NCBI RefSeq assembly: GCF_018320785.1
Contig: NC_054881.1
Coordinates: 14,508,275-14,572,274, forward strand
DNA: 64,000 nt
Reading direction: 5' to 3'
Source of the DNA: Cheilinus undulatus
Lineage: Eukaryota > Chordata > Actinopteri > Labriformes > Labridae
Position numbers and translations under genes: made by a program. Positions within the stretch are counted from its first letter, which is position 1; each line of letters starts with the position of its first letter. Below are positions 23,631-36,679 of this stretch, piece after piece. The notes under the pieces are model-generated. The model searched no databases and was not told the DNA's origin. It saw only the letters and a program-made list of their open reading frames with translations.

Positions 23631-26600
23631 ATGCAGATAACGCTGAAAACCCTGCAACAGCAGACGTTCAAAATCGACATCGACGAAGAGGAAACGGTAA
23701 GAGTCGAAACCTTGCATTGCTGAAGGGGGTGGAGTAGGAATTGGGTATGTCCTGAAAGCGAATACTTTAGGTTGAAGAGATTCAAAAACAGAATACCGAT
23801 AAAGAAGTATGTGGTAACATTTAGGAATTGAATTTTAAAATCTAAGTTGTTCCGGTTTAAATGGCTATTGTTTGATGAGGGAAGTGAGGCAAATTAGCGT
23901 CATTTATTAATACTCGCTCCGGAAGTAGTTTGGTGTATCAGCATTTAGCCGTAGCCCGCTCAAGGTTCGAAATGGGAGGGGGTTGAGGGGTGAAATAATA
24001 TACTCTCTAATATGTTGACATTAACGCTGGTTACCACCGTGTATGCGTGAGTTATTAATAAATAAGAAAATGGGCACCACGTCTTTTCTGTTGAGTCACA
24101 CCACATGGTGACAGTAGCAGTTTATCAACGGACGCTGCAGATTACTGGAGCAGTGATAGCATTAACTGAAGCTGTTGCAAGTATTGATATATAAAATGCT
24201 ATTTTAAAAATGGTTTAACATAACTATGGCATGGTTTCATCAGTAGTTATCGTAAACAAGATATATCTAGACGTAGTTGTCATAATGTAGAAGCGATCTG
24301 GACATTTGAAAAAAAAAACAAAAAAACACTGCTGCTCTCTGTTTAACTACAGCTTTTACTTACCGCTTTTGGCTTCAAATATAACTAAAGGTTTTTTTAG
24401 TTTCTCTGTACTTTGGTATTTTTCGGCGTTCTTTCCATGACACACAACAAAGGTGGTTTTAAAAAGTATAAAAAAATATTAGCAATCTTAATACACAAAA
24501 AAACCGGAAGGATGTCATTTGAGACAATCGATATTTTGCATTAGTGTTAAATTACATTGAAAAAAGTGAAGTTAAATTGTTTTCTTTCTTCAATAAACAT
24601 TGTAATATAAAACAGTAAGGTAGTTACTACAGTGACTTCACTTAACATTTGAGTCTTAAATTAGTAACCTACTTATTTTACTCTTTTAAGTTCAAACTCA
24701 ACACTGAACAACCAGTCGTGGAAAAAGTACACAACTATTTTATTAAGTCCAAGTTAAAGTCCTGATCTATAAATCTACTCAAGTTAAAGTAAAAACTATT
24801 TTATTCAAGTTTACATTAAGTACTAAGTAGTTAATGAAGAGTTGTACAGTAAAATATAATCTTTCCTTATTGGCTAGAACAACAGGAGAATAGATCTCCC
24901 ACCAGATTGCTCAGGTGATCACACCTCTGTAATTAAAGTAATATACACCACAGAATTGACACTTTAAAAGTATCTATATTGGTCCACACTGTATTAGGGA
25001 TGCACCGAAATGAAAATTCTTGGCCGAAACCGAAAACCGAAAATGAGGAAACCAAGGCTGAAAACCGAAACAGCGAAAGAAATTATTATGCCAATTATTA
25101 GTGCCATTGCATTTATGGCTATGACTGTGTACTAACCTTACTAAAATCAATTGCAGTTGCAAAAATTAATATTAATGCTTCAAAGAATAAATCAATTACA
25201 AAATTATGTAAATATTTATTGAGCACTTCATTCCAACAATACACAATATAAAATAAAATAAAATACAAAATAAAATGTTTAACTTTACTGCAATCATGTA
25301 TACATTAAATCAGTGGTTCTCAACCTTTTTTTCAGTCATGTACCCCCTGTGAAGTATTTTTTCAGCCAAGTACCCTCTAAACAGCGCAAAGATTTTGGGC
25401 AAAAAGAAAGGCATTAAAGAGTGCTGAGACAGCCGTCTGATTTATCAAACTTTGTAACTGATAAACACTTTCAGATTACAAATATTAGTTTTTTTTTTTC
25501 ATACATTTTAAATGTTAAAAATGCATGACTAAAGTCATGGCACATCTTCTCATCTCTAAATGTGGGAATTCAAATAAATGTAGCTGTTGAAAACAGTGAC
25601 TGGAAAGGCTTTAAACCCAGAAGTGTGCAAAACTCTGCTCGGCTGCAGTGGTCTCTCTGGAACAATTTGGAAATAAAAACATAGAGTTAGAACTAAAAAC
25701 CTGTAAATAATAAACAAGTTATAAAAAAGACTTCTCTTTTCTCCAACTGAAATCATGAACTTAGTTATGGATCAGCATTTCTTCACAAAAAGTAAATCAT
25801 AAACCTTTTTGTGAATGGAGAGGTTGTGAATACAGTGATTGACAGGTATGTGCCAGTGTGGGTCAAACCATTCTGCCATGGGGGAGACTCAGGAGGTTTT
25901 AGGGTGATTAAATTTAAGAGCCTACAAAATATTAACTCCAGTTTATAAACTTAAGGTCCTTACACTCTATACGCAATTTTTTCATGCAAATTATTTGCAC
26001 AAAATATTTTCATTTAGAACCTGTAGGGAGTCAAAGCAAGCTTTCTCACCTGCAATATCACTTCGCAGCGCGACATTGCTGCGGATATTTAAGTAGCGCA
26101 TTTGCGCTAATATGGACATGTCGGGCTGCCTGTTGCCTGTCTCCCTCTCTACCAGGCTAAAAAAAAAGAGAGGCAAAAACACAAACACTGATACAGACAG
26201 ATATGAGGAGATATCAAACATCAGGTGGTGCGCTGTGGAGAGAGTTAACTCCTCTCACTGCGAGCCTCAGCTGTGAAATATTATAACTCTTACTGATCAT
26301 ATTTGACATAGAATGAATGAAAAGTCAGTCCTTCCTCTCACAAACTTGGCTGGCACAGTGAATGAAACCGTGAAACAAAGCAGTACTGACATCCTGGCTG
26401 TGCGTAAAAGTGCCGCATTACGCACGGAATGAAGGACAGAGAGGGACACACCCCCTTTTATCTTCCACTCCAATAAATATCACTGTTTATCAGAGGACAG
26501 AGAAAACACACTGCAGACATTCGCAGCAGGAATGTGATTTTAGAAAGAAAGGCGTAATATACTATAAATTGTGTCGCTCCTGACGTGCAAAGACAGGCGC

Positions 26601-29600
26601 TATTTTTCTTAAATTGCTGGCATGTATTTTAAAATCTCGCCTACCCCTGGAGTGCCTTCACGTACGCGTACCCCTATTTGAGAACCACTGATCCAAGCGC
26701 GTGCTGGCCGTGGTTTTTGCTTGCGTCATCACAATGTCGTGTTTCGGCCTTGTTGTTTCGGTGATAAAAGTCTTTCGGCCGAATGCCGAAATGCACTTTC
26801 CCTACAGTATATTTAGTTAAACTTCATGTTGGAAAGTGTAAAATATGCTACAGAGCTGTAGTAACTCTTGAAAATCTGTGCCAAGGTGGATCTTCTTTGG
26901 AGAACAAAGCAGAGATTGAACATCACAGCAAGGCAATGCAGACTGATGAAGAATGTTATGTGTCTTTTAGGAACACCTAAAGTAATAGGCGGATTGTCTA
27001 GCCCAGTGGATAAACTCACTCATGGTGCAAATGTGTCTCATATCAAAAACAACAATAATACACCAGAAATTTGATCAAAAGAACACCAGCAGGGATCACT
27101 GTACAACAGGCAGCATCAAAACACAATTAAACAAAAAGCGATATGTATTTCTGTTTTGTTTTGAAGAAGTTTTGTGTGAAACCATTCAAAATTACCAAAG
27201 ACGCTGTAGTAAATATGCCAGGCATGTAAGTGGTGCTGTAAACGGACTCCTTCTCCTTCTGGTTGCACTCAGTGGTGGATCTAAGAACATGTGGCGTATG
27301 CTGTTCTTCATGACCATCTGTTGCTTACAGTGGTTGTAGAGAAGCAGAACTTGCCAGAATTTATCTGTATTGGCTGAAAAGAATTGGTAAATATTGGTAT
27401 TTCTGATACTGTTGAAAATCCAGTATCTTACAGCTGTAATAGTAACACAGTGTTAAAATAATAGCTACTAAAATAACAGTAATTTTGTCTCATAGGTGAA
27501 GACGCTGAAGGAGAGGATTGAACAGGAGAAAGGGAAGGACAATTTCTCAGTTGCTGGACAGAAACTGATATATGCTGGTATGTAACAACACACATTCAAC
27601 TGCTCTTAAATCATCACCCTTTTTAGTTCAAATGTTTCTTCTGCCATAGTGCAGGGCAGCACTTACAGTTGAATTGTGCTAATGTCTATGTAACAGTCAG
27701 TCTAATATCTAAGACAGTGTTTGTGAGTCCTAATGCTGCTGTTGCTTTGTTTACGACTGAATCAAGCAGTGTTTTTTTCAGTGTCTTAGGAGGCACTCAC
27801 ACTAGGCCCAGTTGCACTGTGCATGATTGTGCTCCTTACTTAGTACCCCACTGGCCTCCATTCACAGTGCTCCAGGCTCAGCTGGACATAAGCACAGCTA
27901 CTTCTTCTGTACATACGTCATCACGTTGTGATAAAACACAAGCCTGGCTTTGTTTACAAGAAGCTTAGTCTTGAAGTCAGCATCATTGACAACACAGAGA
28001 ACATGGCTGCAGTTTAACTGACTTTATGGCTTATTTTGAGTATTTTTGGCCAAATACAGCCCATTAATACTCATGGATTTCTTTACATTGCAAAGCAATG
28101 CATCAATTTGCATTGCTTAAGTCTTATGTCCACATTGTATACCTGTGCTTGCACTTGTGCAACCATACCATAACAGAGCTCACCTCTTCCATCCATGCCA
28201 GGGAAGTGCACCATGTTTGAGCCCAGTATGGAGCAATAGACAGACAATCTGAGGGCTAAACACAGTGCCTAGTGGGAGTGTGTCCTTAATTTAGACAGGA
28301 GGTTTAAACATTTTGCTGTCATATTAACTATGGTGTGTTAATGAAGATGTGTAATTTCAAGTCCCTAGAAAGTCAAATCCAAACATTGTGCCTTAACACG
28401 CTAGATATGTTGGAATAAGGGATCTGTAGACATGTGAAAACACTGACATCTATTTATCATTGTCCTGTGTCGTGTTTTGCAATTGTTGCAGATATTGAAA
28501 TTTTCATTCAACAACTTAAACAGTGTTCTAGACAGATCGCCTGGTCAAAATGAGTTCAGGATAGGTAAAGAAAACCATTTGTGACTAATTTTATCTCCTT
28601 GTTCCCAGGTAAAATACTCAGCGATGACACGGTGCTCAAAGATTACAAAATCAGTGAGAAGAACTTTGTTGTCGTCATGGTGTCAAAGGTTTGGAACTAA
28701 TTATTATCATGATAGAACAACAAGGTTGAACAGTTGGGACTTCAGTATATTTGAGTAACTCTAAAAGATGGAGATGGAGAAATTGTTACAAAAGTGCTGA
28801 TTTTGTTCTTTTAATGTATTTTATCCATATCTTTTATATTAGTTTAATTATTAGATGGCATGCTTGACTAATCTTACGTTTCCTTTTCTCTAGAAAAATA
28901 ATAAAATTCAACATACTTTTTGCAAATGTCCGATTTATGGGTTAAGAAAAGTTTAAGTCCTTGTTGAACTCCACAAGTTTGGTCTCCCCCATTATTAAAG
29001 AATAAACAGCCGTGATGACCATTTTAGAAAATGTTTAACAACTATTAATTGTTTTTCTTAGCCTAAAACGACCCCAGCCACCACACAGCCTTCATCTGCC
29101 TCTTCAGCTCCCAGCAGCACGGCCTCTGCTGCCCCTCCTGCCTCATCGTCCAGTAGTGAAAACACAACAGAAACTTCCTCTGCAGGGGAGAAACCTGAGG
29201 ACAGGCGGTCATCGACCGCTGAACCCACTTCCACTGCTGCCGGGTAAAGATGTGCTTGTGGGATGTTTTGTTTTTTAACTGTCTGGTTTTGTCCTTCACG
29301 CACAAGGGGGGGATGTGCTGCTCATTGTCTCTGTTCTTTTGCAGAAGCTCTGAGGCCTCAACAAACCCTAACCTTTTCAATGAAGCAGTCTCAAATCTAG
29401 GTAAGGCACCAGTTGTAAATAGAATTTGGTGGTTATTAGGGTTTGACGTTTGTGCGGAAAGTACTTGAAAAATCTTAAAGCCTCTCACATAAATCAAGGT
29501 TTTTGTTCCATTTTTTTCACCATAAACTTGATGTGGACATCCATAGCATGCTGTCATATTCAAGGCTTTCCTCAGACTTGTGAAGTAGTTACCTTGTAGG

Positions 29601-32245
29601 AAAAGCAGGAAGTTAGGGGGTAAAGCTAAAGCTCTTCTATCATGTTTAAAATGTTTAGAATGTCTGACTGTTTTATAAATTGTTTTCAATTTAAAGGACA
29701 TTTTAAAAAAAGAGCCAAGTTGGGTCTATAAGCTTGATTTTGATTCTTGACAAATCGTTTTTCAAAACAAAAACTGAACCACCATTAGGTTCTGTGAATG
29801 CTCCTACTAAAGGTGCATCTTTTCTCCTGTTGGTGTGTTGTTTTAGTGACCGGCTCTTCATATGACGCCATGGTGAACGAGATCATGCTCATGGGCTACG
29901 AGAGGGATCAGGTGGTAGCAGCACTGCGAGCTAGTTTCAATAATCCTGACAGAGCTGTGGAGTATCTGCTCACAGTAAGAACAATTTTTCATTTCCCCTT
30001 GATAAAGTTGTTAAAAGTCAACCTTCTCAGTTATGAATTATGATTTTTTTTTTTCAGGGTATTCCAGGCAGAGATCAGGGCACTTCATCAGGACCTGATG
30101 CAGCAGCACCTCCTGTTAGTGCAGCTCCTGCAGCACCAACAGGTGGTTCTAGCGTTCCTGCCAACACTGAATCTTCACCAAGTGCTGGGGGAGGTAAATT
30201 ATCTTTACAATTGTGTATATAAATGAAAAATATGCTATTTTTGTGTCATATTTTTCTAAGTTCTACTTAAATTTTAGGCAACCCCTTGAGTTTCTTAAGA
30301 AATCAGCCTCAATTCCAAGTGATGCGACAGCTGATTCAGCAAAATGCTGCCCTGCTGCCAGCCCTGCTGCAGGAGATCGGCAGAGAAAACCCAGAGCTAC
30401 TGCAGGTGAAGTACTGACACAAGATAGTGTTTGTTGTTGTCAAAGTTATACTTTACAATAGAAAAATATCATTTAAAACAGGTTTAAAGCCCAGCTTTAA
30501 CTCTTCTGGAGGTAGTTCTTAACCAAGAGTTACAGATGTTTTGGGTGGTTTTCGTGTTGAAGGACAAAGTGACGACCCAGACCCAGTTTAGTTGCTGACT
30601 GCTCGAGTTTTTCTTTCAAATCATCACCATGAGTCCTTCCACCTTTATGAGATCCTCAGTTCCAGATGCGCTGAAGTGTCCTCACAAGCCAATACTCCCA
30701 ACGCGGTGTTTCACTGTGGGAACGGTGTTCTTTGGGTGATACACCTCTCCCTTCTTTCTACAAACATAAGCAACATCTCTACAGCCAAAGAGCTCTAGTT
30801 TGGTCTCATCTGGCCGAAGGACATTCTTCCAGTATATAGAATCCTTCTCCAGGTTGTCCTTAGCAGACTTCAGTCTGGCTTGGAGGTGTCTCCTCTGCCT
30901 TAATGGAGTTTTCTTGGTCTACAACCTCTTAGCCCATTCCTGTGCAGAGATCTAGTGATGGTCTTCTTTAAGACTACAATTCCCAACTTGGCTAAGGCAT
31001 TCATTCATGTCTGAGCAGTTGTTCTGGGTTTTTTTTTTTTTGGCACATATCTCTCTAGTTTTCTTTCCAGAGCCTTTGGAATCTTTCTCTTCCTACCTCA
31101 AGTAGGATTAAAGTCTGAACTGATTTCTTTTGTTTTTACATGATGCTTTCTCAGTGACAGCTCAAACCCTTACTGAAGTTTTATTCAGTGTGTAAATTGG
31201 TAGATAAACCTTAGTTTTAACTTGATTTTACAAGCTTTGAGCATAACAAAGTCAGAGCACATCATTACACAACAGTGGTTTTTGCTATGGCTCAACAAAA
31301 AGGTCAGTTCTAAAGGGGGGTAATATTCTTGACCCTGTTGTTTTTTTGTTTTGTTTTGTTTTTTGTAAAATAATTTTGTTTCTGTGTGCAAAGTAAAATA
31401 ATAAAAGCATCCAAAATAAAACTAGGATGTTTGGAAAAGCTCTTAAAATATCTTGCTCTGTTTAACAACACTTGGAAAATACATAAAAAAGGACATTTTC
31501 ACATAAGGGGGAAATAATTCTGTCCTCAGCTGTATGTCTGCAGGGTGTACTCTAGCAAATAAAATGTTGAAGGTCACTTCCTAGTTGGCCAAAGAACACA
31601 GAACACTTAGTGCTAAGAATAATGAATCAGTGTTTAAAGGCCTAATGAGGCGCTTCATTTACGGTGCTGTCACGGACATGCTCTGAGAAAACACCTCAAT
31701 GTTTTTGCCTCCACTGTTACACATTAACTGTTTTATTTACCACCACAGGAGATAAGAAACCACCAAGAGCAGTTCATCCAGATGCTGAATGAACCCAATC
31801 CAGAGGCAGTGCCGCCAGGTGGGGGAGGAGGAGCGGGAGGAGCAGGGGGAATTGGAAGTTTGGCAGGTGACACATCAGGCGGGGGTCACATGAGCTACAT
31901 CCAGGTCACACCGCAGGAGAAAGAGGCCATTGAGAGGGTGAGTAGGAACGGAATACAGTCAATAAACTTTATTTTCAGTGCAAAGTTCACTTCTGTTTTA
32001 CCGTAACTGTTGGAATATCACTTGCAACTTTACTGATTTCACTGAAATCTTCAGTTTTTTAAAGTAAATTTTGGTAAACACTGTCATTTATCAAAGCTGT
32101 TAATTTTGGCAAAAATTGTCTCTAATTCCAGCTAAAAGCCTTGGGATTTCCAGAGGGACTTGTTATACAAGCTTACTTTGCTTGTGAGAAGAACGAGAAC
32201 TTGGCTGCCAACTTCCTTTTACAACAGAACTTTGATGATGATTAG
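23631..32245 (+). CDS. rad23b: RAD23 homolog B, nucleotide excision repair protein
   Basis: Ten exons splice in frame to 386 aa: 23631-23696, 27496-27577, 28609-28688, 29062-29243, 29345-29400, 29847-29974, 30058-30193, 30278-30405, 31749-31937 and 32132-32245. All introns are GT-AG. Domains in order: ubiquitin-like (residues 1-76, [17 protein letters not shown] start), a Ser/Thr/Ala-rich linker, UBA1 (about 160-200, [16 protein letters not shown]), an XPC-binding STI1-type domain (about 244-298, [18 protein letters not shown]), a Gly-rich linker, and UBA2 (about 340-383, ending LLQQNFDDD). RAD23B stabilises XPC in global genome repair and brings ubiquitinated proteins to the proteasome. Human RAD23B has 409 aa; the difference is mostly in linkers. 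The start is fixed by the conserved [10 protein letters not shown] sequence. Proximity to klf4 supports the B paralogue. Confidence 0.97.
24995..26804. mobile_element. Outer hAT element split by a younger hAT
   Basis: The left end TAGGGATGCACCGAAA is inverted at the right end, where ATTTCGGCAT..TTTCCCTA is read from the other strand as TAGGGAAAGTGCATTTCGG. Both subterminal regions are rich in CCGAAA / TTTCGG, a known fish hAT style. The flanking octamers CACTGTAT and CAGTATAT match at 6 of 8 bases. The element is interrupted by 25311-26690. Excluding that, only about 430 bp remain, so it was itself nonautonomous. Confidence 0.75.
25311..26690. mobile_element. Inner hAT element
   Basis: The termini are CAGTGGTTCTCAACC and its inverse TTTGAGAACCACTG. 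Subterminal text also pairs: GTACCCCCTG on the left and CGCGTACCCCTA on the right. It sits wholly between the two halves of the outer element. No target duplication is obvious and no transposase frame is intact. Confidence 0.8.
27578..28608 (+). other. rad23b intron 2
   Basis: The donor is GTATGT and the acceptor TTCCCAG. Positions 28358-28455 carry a copy of the dispersed repeat at 13820-13920. I recognise nothing in the rest. Confidence 0.7.
28689..29061 (+). other. rad23b intron 3, no features seen
   Basis: The donor is GTTTGG and the acceptor TTCTTAG. It is AT-rich with no repeat I recognise. Intron 5 (29401-29846, donor GTAAGG, acceptor TTTTAG) is likewise plain. Confidence 0.7.
30540..31535 (-). 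mobile_element. Degenerate Tc1/mariner in rad23b intron 8
   Basis: The minus-strand transposase text is recognisable but full of stops (GTTTGGTCTCATCTGG, CATTCTTCCAGTATA, CAGTTGTTCTGGG). The right end, GGGGGAAATAATTCTGTCCTC then AGCTGTA, fits a Tc1 family terminus whose other orientation reads TACAGCTGAGGACAGAATT. The left terminus was not found. It fills most of intron 8 (30406-31748). Confidence 0.7.
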
Positions 32246-33218
32246 AGGAGCCATATTTGTTTTGACTTGCTTTCTTTATTTCTTCCTCTACTTCTTGATT
32301 GCTAGCATTCATTATATGTCCATAACAAGCCTTTTACATGACCAAAAAAAGTTTTATTGATCACTTCCACGTTCACCTTTCTTAATAATAATAATAATAC
32401 AGGATCAATACAGCTGGTGTTCAGCAGTATGTTGTTTGTAATCAGTTCAACACAGAGGACCGATTAAAATTTAAGAACTTTGCATCAGAAATCCCCTGTG
32501 TGCTATGGATTTTTTATATTTTAATTAAGACAACATGATTTTTTTAAATTGAGGAAAATCAAAGTAGTTTCCAATGAGGGTTTATGTCACATTTAGTTCA
32601 GGGCGTAACTGAAGGGTTGTTGTTCTTTTCTTTTAAATTCCAGTTGAAAAAATGAATTAATGTTCTCTTAAAACAAATATGACAGTACATTGCACTGGTT
32701 CTTTTCTATGTTAAAGCTCCTGTGATGAATTTGTAGCTGGTTAGGGGTCAGATTGAAATGGATTTTAATGTCCCTTTATGAGCTACAAAAGGAAGAAACT
32801 ACCAATAACAAGAATGAGAGCTGATAATATTGTATTTTTAGTGCATGTTATCACTGCCGAAGGGGTAGGTGCCAGATAAAGTGAGTTATAGCACAGTGTA
32901 GCAACAGTCTTTCACATTTTCCACACCAAAGATTCATAATTAGTGCAAAAAACAGGATGAGAGTCACATCAGAAAACGCCTCTTATTCATGTCCAAGTCA
33001 AGATCGTCCATGGCGAGGATGCCAACGTTGACACAAATCAAAAGTTCCTCACAGGAGCTTTAAATCTTCAATCTGCATGTTGAACAACAGAGCTGTTAGC
33101 AGGAGCTGTTGTAAGAAGTTTGAAGTATGTGAAGGTGTCTTAACATGTACATACTTTACACACACGGTAGGGTTTAGCTGCAATGAGAACATGAGAGTAA
33201 TTTTTACAGAAAAATAAA
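32246..33218 (+). other. Probable rad23b 3' UTR
   Basis: Sequence from the stop codon to AATAAA at 33213-33218 includes a TTAA miniature element at 32711-33063. Transcript data would be needed to fix the end. Confidence 0.5.
32711..33063. mobile_element. TTAA-flanked miniature element in the rad23b 3' region
   Basis: The left end TTAAAGCTCCTGTGATGAA and the right end TTCCTCACAGGAGCTTTAA are inverted repeats ending in TTAA. The same termini occur at 36449, 36680-36999, 37115 and 37131-37449, but the interior differs. Confidence 0.7.
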
Positions 33219-34686
33219 GTTTTGATACTTGATGAAATTGTTCTGTTTTGTGTTTTAATGGAGTGTGGCTGCAGGATATTGAGTCAGGTTGCACCCTAAC
33301 CCTCCAAGTCTTAAGCCATTTTTTAACCATTTTTTCTCACCTTGACTTATTGTCATAAAAGGCTTGCGAAACATCAATCCTGTAGTGCAAAGTCAAGCTC
33401 TAAACATCTTTCTAAGGCCAATCTTGGCTTTGAGAATATATGTGCTTGAATTTTAGCATTTAAGGAGTACTGATTCTAGTTTTCATTCTTTTAATCTAAG
33501 AAAATAGTTGCAAAAGTAGCCACTGAAACCCTGGTAAAACATGCAACTTTTTGATTACATTGCAGCACCAAGTTGCAGTGTAAAAGAAAAACAATGTGTT
33601 TTGTGAAGGGCTCTAATTGCAGAGGGTCAGTCATGGAAGAGTACTTCCAAAAATGTCCAGATACTTAATACTCTAATATTAGCATTGGTGCCATCTGTTG
33701 GCCCATTTCTTACATCGTCGTCTTACAAAAAGCTTTAGTGAATGTGAAATATCTTCTAAAAGCATCAAATCTTTTAACTGAAACAGGGTTTGTACAGAAA
33801 ATCTGACATTAAATTTGATACTTAATACCTTTTTCTATGCCTTTTTCATACTTATAAAGACTAGCATCTACAATTTCTAACCTGTTAATAAACATGTTTT
33901 GTGATGATTGCAGGATAAAAATATGACAACATAGAAAAGAAAAGTTCAGTAGTATTTCTTACTGTAGTAGGAAAATTAAGTTACTTAAAGCATTTTGAGA
34001 TCAGACTATGGTTTAAAAAAGACCTTTGTTTGATACCATAAGGTAGCTGACTGGAAATGTATTTATTTTTGTTGAACAACCTAGAGTAACCATACCACAG
34101 TCTTGCAGTACATTTTCACAAGTTTTGCACTACAAAGTAGAACAACCTATATTTAGGTATTAAAGGTAAAAAAAGAAAAAAAAAATCACATGGCATTGTT
34201 GCCCATTAGCAGATACTTATCCTTTAATTTGGATTTTTTACACATTGATGTGTCCTTTACTTTTGCAGCTGATAAAATATAGCTTACTATAGTTGAGTTA
34301 TATTAATTTAGATTATCTGGTAGAGTTTCAGAAACACACTGTGATTAAAATCAAAAGCAAAAAAACTAATTTCCTTGTTTACTGATCATACAATTATAAA
34401 AAAGCAAAAAAATTAAGACCTCAGTCTTGCATGTAAGACTAATACTTCTTAAAGGCTTTAAATTTGGCCAAATTAATTTGATTTGATCAACTTTTAATAC
34501 TTTTAAGACCCTGCAGACACTATTTGATTCAAAATACAATATTGATAATACTTAGTAACAGATAAAGAAGAGCAAAGAGTTAGCTGAACCAGAAGAACAT
34601 ACATTGTTTTGGTTTCTTGCCCTGTTCAATATGGTGTAGTTAAAAATGAGTTAAAATAGAAAATATGCTGTTATTTTAATCCTCCA

Positions 34687-35580
34687 GTTGATTTTGTTTT
34701 TCCTCTAAATGCTTCATATAAATGCAAAATGAAATAGGTGTATGATCTACACTCAGTACTTCATCATGACAAACTGAAAACAAACTTTCACAACGATTAT
34801 AAGATCGAAATATCGCATTGACATAAGTATTCAGATTCTTGCAAAACTTGAAATTTAGCACAGGTTCCTCCCAGTTATCTCAATGATTCTACACCATTAT
34901 TGAAGCCCACCTGTGGTAAATTAAGTTGATTAGACAGGATTTGGAAAGGCACACACCTCTCTATAGAAGGCTGCACAGCTGATAATGCATATAGAAAATT
35001 CTGCTGCACTGAAGGTTTTCAAGTGCGCAGCATCCTTGATAACTCTCAAATGGAAGAAGTTTGGCACAACCAGTACTCTTACAAGTACTGGTTGCCCGGC
35101 CAAACTGAGCAGTCAGAGGAGAAGGGCCTTAGTAAGAGAGGTGACCAAGAACCTGATGGTCACTCTGACTGAGCTCCAGAGATGAGGAGATGGGACATAG
35201 TTCCAGAAGGACAACCATCACTGCAGCCCTCCACTGATCTGGGCTTCATGGCAGAGTGACTAGAAGGGAAGCCTCTCTTTGCAAACTCCAAACAGGCTTT
35301 CAAAGTTCATGTCCTGATATGCACTGTCAGCTGTGAGGCCTTCTATGGTCGTGTCATGTCCAACCAATTTCAATACTACAGATGGACTAAAGTCAAGGTG
35401 TAGGAAAATCTCAGCAAAGATTTAGAGAAATCAGAGGTGCCTGAGCTAAATTTCAAGTGTTGCAAAGGGTGAGTGTAGATTGATGAGAATCCAAATGTTT
35501 TTTTTTTTCGACTGTAGTATCAGGCTGGCATAAAAGAAAATTGAAAAGTGAAGGGGTCTAAATACTCTCTGAATGCACTG
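34687..35580 (+). mobile_element. Decayed, internally deleted Tc1 transposon
   Basis: Plus-strand text shows the Tc1 order: leader (CCCACCTGTGGTAAATTAAG, ATTTGGAAAGGCACACACCT), N-terminal transposase with a helix-turn-helix region (AAATGGAAGAAGTTTGGCAC, GAGAAGGGCCTTAGTAAGAG), then a jump to the 3' terminal region ending CTCTCTGAATGCACTG before TA at 35581. The catalytic half is deleted and frames are broken. Confidence 0.8.
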
Positions 35581-36448
35581 TAGTAAAGCCTGAAAACTGG
35601 ATTGACCTGTAGGGGGCGACAAAGACCAACATATTTCCCCTAAAATTGCTCCATCATGCTGAGGTCATGGTGACTTTTGTTTCGCACAATGAGTTAATAT
35701 CAGGTACAGGTCTTCATTTTATTCTATTTTTTTTTACCTTTGTAACAGATCTGACAAGTCTGTTGAAAGCATTTATTTTTAATTTTAGAAACAGGCATTT
35801 AGGTTGTTCATATTGCTCAGCACTCTTCACAGTGTCATTTTTTGTTTTAGTATTAAGATGCTCCAGAGTTGTTTGCATTTTTCAGTTAATCATGGCCTAT
35901 GCTGTTGAATGACAAAAATATCATTGGGAGAAATTGTGCAAAAATTGAAACTTTAAAAGTATATGAAAAATTTAAAGCCATAATTACAGTGTGAAATTCA
36001 GCTTAATTTTAGTCTAGTTTTTTTAAGAAGGCATATTGCTGCTTATCTGTATATGTTACACTCATAGACTCAAACAGATGCTGCATAAATACAGGAAAAC
36101 ACACCTAGACCCTACTCCATGCTCCCATCTTTTTGGCTTTTTTCTTTTTGACATATCATTATACCTAAGCTCAGAAGCGCCATCACAGATTTGGTGTCAC
36201 CTTTGAATGCAAGCCAGTAACTCAGCTGTCCTCCCCATTCTTCCCACTGACAGGTGGAAACAGAAACCCATGGAAACAGGAAATTGTAGGAGTGTATTTA
36301 GTTCAGAAAAAAAAAACATCTTTTAAACTGCAACATTGTGCTAGTTTGCCTGCAGCGCTCTCACTATTATTAGAGGAGACATTGTGTGTGAGCTGTGAAC
36401 TATTGCTGCCATTTAAAGGAGCTTCTCAATTACACTACCTGGGAAATG

Positions 36449-36462
36449 TTAAAGCTCCTGTG
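36449..36462 (+). mobile_element. Solo end of the TTAA miniature-element family
   Basis: TTAAAGCTCCTGTG at 36449 matches the family terminus seen at 32711. A clear partner end is not seen before the next copy starts at 36680. Confidence 0.45.
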
Positions 36463-36679
36463 GGGGAAGTACTGTTTTTTAACCTAAAACTCTATAACAG
36501 AAAAAAAACTGCTGACGCTTCAATTTCAGGCATTTAGAATAACAGAAAAAATGTCTAAAACTTGTTGCTAATGGTACCCTTTGCTTTTGTAGGTCATGGC
36601 AAAGCATCTGTATTCATTTAGTCAATTTCATAACTAGTTTAAACTCATAGCAGCAGCTTTAAATTTCTCTTACTGATGT

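Larger units (their letters stand above)
23697..27495 (+). other. rad23b intron 1 with nested hAT elements
   Basis: The donor is GTAAGA and the acceptor CATAG. A dispersed repeat with TCGTGGAAAAAGTACACAAC lies at about 24712-24850, and a hAT within a hAT occupies 24995-26804. I see no exon elsewhere in it. Confidence 0.75.

Noticed and set aside
29063..29701. 212-codon open frame on the minus strand
   Set aside because: It is antisense to rad23b exons 4-5 and adjoining intron; its low-complexity protein mirrors the Ser/Ala-rich linker.
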